DNA of 46,614 nt, taken from positions 1 to 46,614 of the forward strand of contig NZ_FWXU01000033.1 of the NCBI RefSeq assembly GCF_900176345.1. The letters run 5' to 3'. This DNA comes from Rhizobium sp. RU36D. GTDB taxonomy: Bacteria; Pseudomonadota; Alphaproteobacteria; Rhizobiales; Rhizobiaceae. Positions within the stretch are counted from its first letter, which is position 1. Each line of letters begins with the position of its first letter. A model generated the notes under the pieces. That model was not told the origin of the DNA and ran no database searches. It saw nothing but the letters and a program-made list of their open reading frames with translations. Both the position numbers and the translations under genes were made by a program. Shown in pieces: positions 41,356 to 46,614 of the stretch.

Positions 41356-42057
41356 TCAATCCACCTTGACGGGATCGGGTTTTCGCTGCGCCGGCATCAG
41401 GGCATAACCAATGCCGCGCACGGTGACGATGGGCACATTCTGCCCGTCATGCTGCATCTTGCGGCGCAGCCTGGCAATCAGGTTGTCGACCGTATGGGCG
41501 CTGATCTCGCGCGGATCACGGTTTGCAATCACGTCAAGCAGGAAGTCGCGCGATACAGGCTGGGCCGGGCGGGAGGCCAGCGCCACCAGGATGTTGAACT
41601 CCCCGGCAGTCAGTTCGACCAACTGGCCCGTTGGCCTGAACAATTCGCGGCGCACCACGTCGAGGATCCAGCCATCGAAGGTGATAACGGGCTCGCGCGA
41701 ACGTCGCAACACACTGCGGATGCGAGCCAGCAGCGTGCGCAGGTTGATCGGCTTGGTGACATAGTCGTCGCCGCCCGCCTCGAAGCCGGACAGCACATCT
41801 TCGTCCGAGTCACGTCCGGTGACGAAGATCAGGCCGAAACGTCCGCCGAGCCGCATCTGGCGCGCCAGTTCGATGCCATCGCCATCGGGCAGGTTGACAT
41901 CCAGCAGAATGATATCGGGCTGCAACACCTGCAGGCGGCTGCGCAGCTCCGCTCCGGACCGCGCCGTGGCCACCGTCATTGCGTTTTCCTCAAGAAAGCC
42001 CGCAATCATGGCGAGGCTTTCCGGGGCATCTTCGACAACAAGAATTGTTGCACTCAT
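41356..42057 (-). CDS. OmpR/PhoB-type response regulator
   Basis: A 233-residue regulator. The receiver has Asp9-Asp10 region acids (VVEDAPES), phospho-acceptor Asp53 (LLDVNLPDGDG) and Lys102 (VTKPINL). The C-terminal winged helix (about 130-220) has LTAGEFNILVALASRPAQ and IARLRRKMQHDG. It overlaps the histidine kinase gene by four bases. It is the likely DNA-binding output of that kinase, perhaps acting on the nearby precursor promoters. Confidence 0.92.
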   Translation of the reverse strand: MSATILVVEDAPESLAMIAGFLEENAMTVATARSGAELRSRLQVLQPDIILLDVNLPDGDGIELARQMRLGGRFGLIFVTGRDSDEDVLSGFEAGGDDYVTKPINLRTLLARIRSVLRRSREPVITFDGWILDVVRRELFRPTGQLVELTAGEFNILVALASRPAQPVSRDFLLDVIANRDPREISAHTVDNLIARLRRKMQHDGQNVPIVTVRGIGYALMPAQRKPDPVKVD

Positions 42058-44552
42058 CGGGGTAGATCTGTCTCCACGGTCTTACCCCGCGCTGGGGGCC
42101 GCTCAAGTTGCGAGATCGTTTGCTCTATCCGTCGCCTCAGCCGGTCGGCCGCGTCTATGAGGCCCGGCCCGGACGCTGTCAACGTGGCATCGGCGCAGTC
42201 GCGCAGGTCCTGATATCCCATATTGGCCGCACTGCCCCTGACGCGATGGGCAATCCTACTGACGGAGTCTTCCGACAGATCGCTGGCCAGGAGCAGCTTT
42301 GCCTGTTCGCGCAGATTGTCGAGAAACAGCTGTTCCAACTGGACCACACGTTCGGGGGTGAAGAGGGAAGCAAGTGCCGGCGCCTCTGCATCGCCCTCGG
42401 GCGTGACCAATAGTCCCGATGCAAGGTCGGCCAACGGCGCATCCGCTGCCAGCACGAGATCGGCGCCTGCGGCATATAGGCTATCGCCTTCCCCCGACGC
42501 ATCGATGGAAACGGCGATCAACGGCGTGCGATCCCGCCCCACCGGCACAGCACGACGCAATGCCGCCAGCCGCTCCGCTGACGGCTGAAACAGCAGGAGC
42601 GCCGAAAACGGCCTGATGGCAAGAATGGCGCCGGCCGCCGCGATATCCGCAAGCGGAAACTGGCGCAGGCCAAACCTTGTCAGGGCGCTTGCCATCTCGG
42701 CAGCAGGCTCGCCGATCACCAGGACATCATCACCGGGTGCAAGGCCCAAACGCGGCACGACGGGTCTATCGATTGCCAGGGCCAGGGCGCGCTCGAGCGC
42801 ATCCGGATGGATCGGCTTCACGAGGTGCGCATCCATGCCCGCGGCCTTCGAGCGGGCGATATCAGCCGGCATGGCGTTGGCTGTAAGCGCGAAGATCGGC
42901 AGCTTCAGATAGTCGCCACCCAGGGCCCGGATCTGCCGAGCCGCCTCAAAGCCATCCATCTCGGGCATCTGCAAATCCATCAGAATTGCATCGAAAGGCT
43001 GCTGCTGTACAAGCTGAAGCGCCTCCACGCCGGTTGCCGCGGCGACCCAACGATGGCCGGCAGCCTCCAGGATGCCGGTTGCCACCTGCAGGTTGACGAT
43101 ATTGTCCTCCACCAGCAGAAGGGTGAGGCCGCGCGGTGCGTTGCCCGTCGATGGCTTGGCGTCCACCTTCGGCGCAGGCGCCGTTGTCGCCGGCATTGTC
43201 AGCGAAAAGCAGAACCGGCTGCCGCGTCCGACCGCACTCTCCACGATAATCTGCCCGCCCATGCCCTCGACCAGCCGCTTGCAGATGACAAGACCAAGAC
43301 CAGACCCGCCAAATCGCCGGCGGATGGACGCGTCTGCCTGCACGAAGGGCTGAAACAGATGGGGCATCTCATGCTCCCCGATGCCGATGCCGGTATCCGA
43401 AACAGAAAACGCGACATTGGCACCTTCCGCACGCACCGATATGGCGATCCCGCCCTTGCTGGTGAACTTGACCGCATTGCCGACGAGATTGAGAAGGATC
43501 TGCCGCAACCGGGCCGCGTCACCCGTGACCCATGCGGGAACCTGCGAATCCAGGTCGAGATCGAGCGAAATGCCCTTCTCGCGTGCGCGCGGCGCCATCA
43601 AGTCGGTCACATCGCTCAGCACCCGTCGCAGATCGAGCGGCATCGCCTCATAGTCATGGCTGCCCCTTTCCAGCTTGGAAAGATCGAGAACATCGTCGAG
43701 GATGACTTGCAGCGCCTCGGCGGATCGCAGCACAACACCGAGCCGCTCCCGCATGAGCGGCGTCATGGCATCGTCGAGCGCCAGTCGGATCATGCCCAGA
43801 ATGCCGTTCATGGGCGTGCGGATTTCATGGCTCATGACTGCCAGAAAATCCGCCTTGGCGCGGGCGCCGGCCTCCGCCGCCTCCTTGGCATCAAGCAATT
43901 CCAGATTGACGCGACGGGCGCGCTCGATATGCAGGAACTCCTCGCGACGCATGCGGTTGAGCTGCACTCTGGCGACCAGCCCGACGACCAGCGCGACCCC
44001 CGTGACGAGCACGATGACCGCCAGATCCAGCCCGGCCTCAGGGTCTGGTCGCAGCACGCCCCAGAACAGCAGGCTGATCATCGGCGCATAGGCGCTGACG
44101 ATGGCAATGGCGCGCAGCCGCCCCGGAAGATACATCGGTAACGCGATGGCAATCAGGGGCAGCAGCAGGCCGCCATGGCGGGTGAGTGACGGGTGGTCGA
44201 AGATCAAGGCGTTGAGGAAGAAGAACAGGGCCTGCTGGAGATAGGTGACAGCGACAATCGCCCTGGGCTCCTGCACCAGGCCAAGAGACGCCATGGTCGC
44301 CACGCAGATGAGCCCTAGCAGCAGACGTATTGCCAGGAACAGATAGAGTTCCGGCGCCGGTATCATCATCAGGTCCAGCGGCGCAAAGGCCAGGCTCGCC
44401 AGGGTCGTGGCAACGATGCAGATCTGCGCATTGCCCATCATGGCACGGCGCGCGGCCATCGCATACCTCGCTTCCGTCGCGGGATCGCGAAACTCACCGG
44501 TCCACCCGATGGCATAGGTATGTTCAGGGATCTCGACATCATTGGTGGGCAT
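42054..44552 (-). CDS. Hybrid histidine kinase (membrane sensor, REC and Hpt domains)
   Basis: An 832-residue sensor. About six membrane segments fill residues 40-200. The HisKA domain has His242 (SHEIRTPMNGILG), and the ATPase has NLVGNAVKFT, DTGIGI and GSGLGLVICKRL. A receiver follows with Asp526 (LMDLQMPEMDG), then a degenerate receiver-like stretch (about 590-715) and a C-terminal Hpt domain with His769 (AHRVRGSAANMGY). This is a complete His-Asp-His relay that can pass phosphate to the Asp of the adjacent regulator. ATG 44552 gives a good N-terminus; a GTG at 44609 lacks a ribosome binding site. The sensor has almost no periplasmic loop, so it probably reads a membrane or intramembrane signal. 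Confidence 0.9.
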   Translation of the reverse strand: MPTNDVEIPEHTYAIGWTGEFRDPATEARYAMAARRAMMGNAQICIVATTLASLAFAPLDLMMIPAPELYLFLAIRLLLGLICVATMASLGLVQEPRAIVAVTYLQQALFFFLNALIFDHPSLTRHGGLLLPLIAIALPMYLPGRLRAIAIVSAYAPMISLLFWGVLRPDPEAGLDLAVIVLVTGVALVVGLVARVQLNRMRREEFLHIERARRVNLELLDAKEAAEAGARAKADFLAVMSHEIRTPMNGILGMIRLALDDAMTPLMRERLGVVLRSAEALQVILDDVLDLSKLERGSHDYEAMPLDLRRVLSDVTDLMAPRAREKGISLDLDLDSQVPAWVTGDAARLRQILLNLVGNAVKFTSKGGIAISVRAEGANVAFSVSDTGIGIGEHEMPHLFQPFVQADASIRRRFGGSGLGLVICKRLVEGMGGQIIVESAVGRGSRFCFSLTMPATTAPAPKVDAKPSTGNAPRGLTLLLVEDNIVNLQVATGILEAAGHRWVAAATGVEALQLVQQQPFDAILMDLQMPEMDGFEAARQIRALGGDYLKLPIFALTANAMPADIARSKAAGMDAHLVKPIHPDALERALALAIDRPVVPRLGLAPGDDVLVIGEPAAEMASALTRFGLRQFPLADIAAAGAILAIRPFSALLLFQPSAERLAALRRAVPVGRDRTPLIAVSIDASGEGDSLYAAGADLVLAADAPLADLASGLLVTPEGDAEAPALASLFTPERVVQLEQLFLDNLREQAKLLLASDLSEDSVSRIAHRVRGSAANMGYQDLRDCADATLTASGPGLIDAADRLRRRIEQTISQLERPPARGKTVETDLPR

Positions 44553-45095
44553 GAAACGGCGGGCCTTTGTTTCGGCATGTTCGTAAGATGAATACGGTGC
44601 GTCTTGCACCGAACTTGAGACCGACCGTCAAGTCGCTTTGCGGCCCGTGCTGCCATAAGTGACGCCGCACTGTGCAAGCTGGCCTAAGATAACGGCGGTC
44701 AGCCGATGACCGTTTTGCGTTACAGTTGCCGCAGCCCGTCAGAATTCCTCAAAGACCAGATTGCGCCTATTTGCCGATTCCTGCGCCAACGCCATAGCGC
44801 AGCGAATTCTTGTGGCGTTTGGCATTTTTCATGTCTTTCGAACCTTACTGCTATCGTTGGAAGTATAGCTTGTCTTGTGCCGTTGCGAGAGAGTGTTTGA
44901 TCTCAATTCAAATGGTTTGTGCAATGAGGGCGAGCGGAAATTAATCCCGTCTTGCTGAAAAGATGCGCAGATTATGAAAATGAAATCAGAGACTTATGGG
45001 AAGATCGCCATCGATCGCCCCGCCCGACAAGAACCGCGTGATCGAGGAAGGCGGCGGTAGCCGCCTCCGCCCATCCAACTGAAAGGTAGACCACC
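44553..45095. promoter_or_regulatory. Divergent region between histidine kinase and precursor 7
   Basis: No credible gene lies in these 543 bases; a 64-codon rightward open frame at 44706 has no ribosome binding site or motif. A small stem-loop, CGGTCA-GCCGA-TGACCG followed by TTTT, lies at 44696-44716. The half nearest the precursor is more AT-rich. The promoter of the 45096 precursor group should be here. Confidence 0.5.
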
Positions 45096-45323
45096 ATGAC
45101 ATCGCAGGAAGATATGTCCAATAAGGCGCGCAATACGCTGACTGGGACACTGATAGCCGAAGCCGAAAAGGATGCGGCATTGCGCGCCGCGCTGCCGCGG
45201 CCGCTCGCGGAGGAACTGAGCGACGCGGCCCTCGACCAGGCATCCGGCGGGGTGGGGGTCTCCGACAATCTGACCAGCCTGCTGAGTGTCCTGAACGGCT
45301 CCGGCGAACGGACCAAATGGTAG
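45096..45323 (+). CDS. Short-leader double-glycine precursor peptide (precursor 7)
   Basis: A 75-residue peptide. The leader is only about 52 residues: it has the N-terminal helix (GTLIAEAEKDAALRAAL) and the end (LAEELSDAALDQASGG) of the NHLP pattern, but lacks the nitrile-hydratase-like middle block (DPIP ... VLPRA). The core, of about 23 residues, begins VGVSDNLTSLLS and ends ERTKW. It has no Cys and is rich in Ser, Leu and Gly. AAAGG lies upstream of the ATG. It is probably exported by the same C39 transporter. It may be a reduced NHLP precursor, or a signal-type peptide. Confidence 0.78.
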   Translation: MTSQEDMSNKARNTLTGTLIAEAEKDAALRAALPRPLAEELSDAALDQASGGVGVSDNLTSLLSVLNGSGERTKW

Positions 45324-45384
45324 TCCGGTTGCGATATTCGCCGCCGACATCATCATCATCATAGCTACGAACAGGAGCGATCCC

Positions 45385-45699
45385 ATGACGTTATCCATCG
45401 ACCCCATAACCCAAGCGCGCCAGCACATCGAGCGCGCACTGATCGAAAAGGCCCAAGGCGACGCCACATTCCGCGGTCTGCTAGCCCAAGATCCACGCGC
45501 GGCACTGAAGCAGATGCTCGGCACCGATCCCATCCCGCATCTCAAGATCACCGTGATCGAGGAACAGCCGGGCGAGGTCATCCTCGTGCTGCCCCGCAAT
45601 ATCGCCCAGGACGAGCTGCCCGACGAACTGCTGGATCTCGCTTCCGGCGGCTTCGGAAGCCCTGCCAACGGGAAAGGGATGGAGATCCTCTGCAAGTAG
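45385..45699 (+). CDS. NHLP-leader RiPP precursor 6
   Basis: A 104-residue precursor with AGGAGC upstream of ATG 45385. The leader has SIDPITQARQHIERALIEKA, LGTDPIPHLKITVIEEQ and LPRNIAQDELPDELLDLAS, ending in Gly-Gly. The core is FGSPANGKGMEILCK (15 residues), with one Cys next to the final Lys. Its leader is closest to those of precursors 3-5, although it is about 7 kb away and on the opposite strand, which points to duplication and inversion or transposition within the locus. Confidence 0.92.
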   Translation: MTLSIDPITQARQHIERALIEKAQGDATFRGLLAQDPRAALKQMLGTDPIPHLKITVIEEQPGEVILVLPRNIAQDELPDELLDLASGGFGSPANGKGMEILCK

Positions 45700-45708
45700 C
45701 TCTCGCAC

Positions 45709-45739
45709 GGCCGGCAATGCTCAAACGGGCTTGCCGGCC
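45709..45739 (+). terminator. GC-rich stem-loop after precursor 6
   Basis: GGCCGGCAA and TTGCCGGCC form a perfect 9-bp stem with a 13-base loop, 9 bases after the precursor stop. No T-run follows, so it may stabilise the mRNA or act only as a weak terminator. Confidence 0.5.
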
Positions 45740-45815
45740 AGGCAGTCCATCTCGGCCGACCAACATCCGAAATTGCATCGGCCATCTCACATCAAAAAGG
45801 GAAGTTCCCATTACA

Positions 45816-46132
45816 ATGCCCTTCAAGGGCGATGTGCTTTTGCGCGCCCGTGCCCATATCGAGGCAGGCCTGATCGAATAGGCCGGAAGAGATGCGAGCT
45901 TTCGCGCCCTCCTCAAAAACGACCCCACGCCACCATCAGGCAGCTCTACGGAAACGACCCCGTGCCGGGCCTGAAGATCACGATGGTGGAAGAACCGGCT
46001 GGCGAGGTCGTGCTGTTGCTCCCAGGCGCGATTGCCGCCGACGAACTGCCTGACTATGCCGTTGGCGGCGCCCGCATCGATTGCTTGCTCACCGCCGCGT
46101 TCGAGGTCAAGCAGCGGTCGCTAACTGATTGA
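45816..46132 (+). pseudogene. Decayed NHLP-leader precursor (precursor 8)
   Basis: From ATG 45816 the frame reads RARAHIEAGLIE and then a TAG stop. It continues as GRDASFRALLKNDP, and a one-base shift is then needed to read ATIRQLYGNDPVPGLKITMV and LLLPGAIAADELPD. The DELLDL part before the cleavage site is missing (DYAVGG). The remaining core begins ARIDCLL and has one Cys. Two disabling changes and a deletion make it non-functional as read here. It is the rightmost precursor copy, next to integrase and IS debris. Confidence 0.85.
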
Positions 46133-46184
46133 ATATGGCGGGCTCTGGTGCATTGATCGCTGAACGAGCGAATTTCTGTCTCTG

Positions 46185-46510
46185 ATGGTGCAGTTATGCG
46201 ACGGTGATCTTGCAGTGGACGGATTTAGCCGGTCCAAGGAAATCCAGCGCGTCAGACGGGTGCATCGCGATCCGTTTGAGCCAATCATGTGCGTGCTCGA
46301 GGTCGACAGCCTCTGGCGGAATATCGCAAGATCACCGATGAGATCGTCAAATGCGTGCACATCTTAAAGCAGATCGGTTCGTACGAGCAGGCAAGCTACG
46401 CAATCCAAGATACGCCCGATGTCGTGCAGCAGCACTATGGTCGCTTCCTGCCGCAGGATAAAGCAGCGCTTGCGGCCAAGATCCTCAACCAGGTTTGGGA
46501 AGCGGCCTGA
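46185..46510 (+). pseudogene. C-terminal remnant of a tyrosine recombinase/integrase
   Basis: Only the C-terminal part is left. From about 46300 the frame reads LAEYRKITDEIVKCVHILKQ and then TPDVVQQHYGRFLPQDKAAL, ending ILNQVWEAA at 46510. The HYGRF motif fits the catalytic Tyr region of integrases. The upstream part is in another frame and not recognisable. It marks the right border of the NHLP island. Confidence 0.55.
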
Positions 46511-46519
46511 TGATCAGAG

Positions 46520-46614
46520 TGAACCACGCCGGGTTTGCCGGAGGCGATTTCGTTTAAGTTATGCGGCCATGGCTAGTGCGTCCAGGGTGGCGTAGTACTG
46601 CTCCTCGGCTTCGG
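46520..46614 (-). mobile_element. End of an IS3-type insertion sequence, partial
   Basis: TGAACCACGCCGGGTTTGCC at 46520 resembles the terminal inverted repeats of IS3-family (IS407/IS511-like) elements. Inside it, a leftward frame enters from the right edge and ends at TAA 46561-46559, reading EAEEQYYATLDALAMAA, which looks like the C-terminus of a transposase. The rest lies beyond the window. Confidence 0.6.
46559..46614 (-). CDS. C-terminal end of an IS3-type transposase (partial)
   Basis: Seventeen codons before the stop are visible (EAEEQYYATLDALAMAA), entering from the right edge. The small Ala-rich end is like that of rhizobial IS3-family orfB proteins. The assignment depends mainly on the adjoining terminal repeat. 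Confidence 0.5.
   Translation of the reverse strand, partial: EAEEQYYATLDALAMAA

Noticed and set aside
44706..44900. 64-codon rightward open frame before precursor 7
   Set aside because: It has no ribosome binding site, no leader or cleavage motif, and composition unlike the neighbouring genes.

Overview
The window looks like a stretch of accessory DNA, a plasmid or genomic island, from a high-GC alphaproteobacterium, most likely Rhizobiales. The evidence is a Zur/AztABCD zinc locus, a cobalamin riboswitch in front of a metal/peptide-type ABC importer, rhizobial-style IS91, IS110 and IS3 debris, and an NHLP-type RiPP export locus. There is no rRNA, tRNA or CRISPR array. Two blocks are joined by insertion-sequence remnants.

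Block A (about 1-16.3 kb) is a metal-homeostasis island. It is bounded by two directly repeated 5' ends of an IS110-family element (1-94 and 16231-16324), with a decayed IS91 transposase at the left and a 274-bp MITE at the right. Leftward from 5251 runs a zinc importer (aztA, aztB, aztC), then a COG0523 GTPase and a small conserved protein. Rightward run a second COG0523 GTPase, the zinc chaperone aztD, a Zur-type regulator and a third, ZigA-like GTPase. Fur-family-type palindromes lie in the 5251/5370 divergent promoter region and in front of the third GTPase, so Zur probably controls the whole zinc set. A cobalamin riboswitch (9454-9621) then leads a CbiX-like/ferredoxin fusion and a four-gene ABC importer, plausibly for cobalt (or nickel).

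Block B (16.3-46.1 kb) is the unusual part. A leftward operon (24614 to 16345) encodes a complete NHLP-family peptide exporter: TolC-like lipoprotein, HlyD-like adaptor, C39-peptidase ABC transporter, second ABC transporter and a cyclic-nucleotide-domain protein. Diverging from it is a chemosensory cluster (25050-37006): a winged-helix regulator, CheR, CheB, an MCP, a stand-alone receiver, CheA, a CheW-like protein, a receiver-PAS-class III cyclase and a triple-CheW protein. There are no flagellar genes. Next come five tandem NHLP-leader precursor peptides (leftward, 38940 to 37072), two tandem GNAT-like acyltransferases, a response regulator and hybrid histidine kinase pair, two further precursors (45096-45699) and one decayed precursor. 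The block ends in an integrase remnant and the end of an IS3-type element.

Working model (inference): an MCP/CheA array senses an external cue and drives a cyclase, with a second phosphorelay as another control layer. These control production, GNAT-mediated modification, leader cleavage at double-glycine sites and secretion of a family of small peptides. The cores mostly carry a single Cys, and several end in Cys close to a C-terminal Lys. The combination of a Che-like pathway with a cyclase output, a GNAT pair and a multi-precursor NHLP exporter is the candidate new system in this window.
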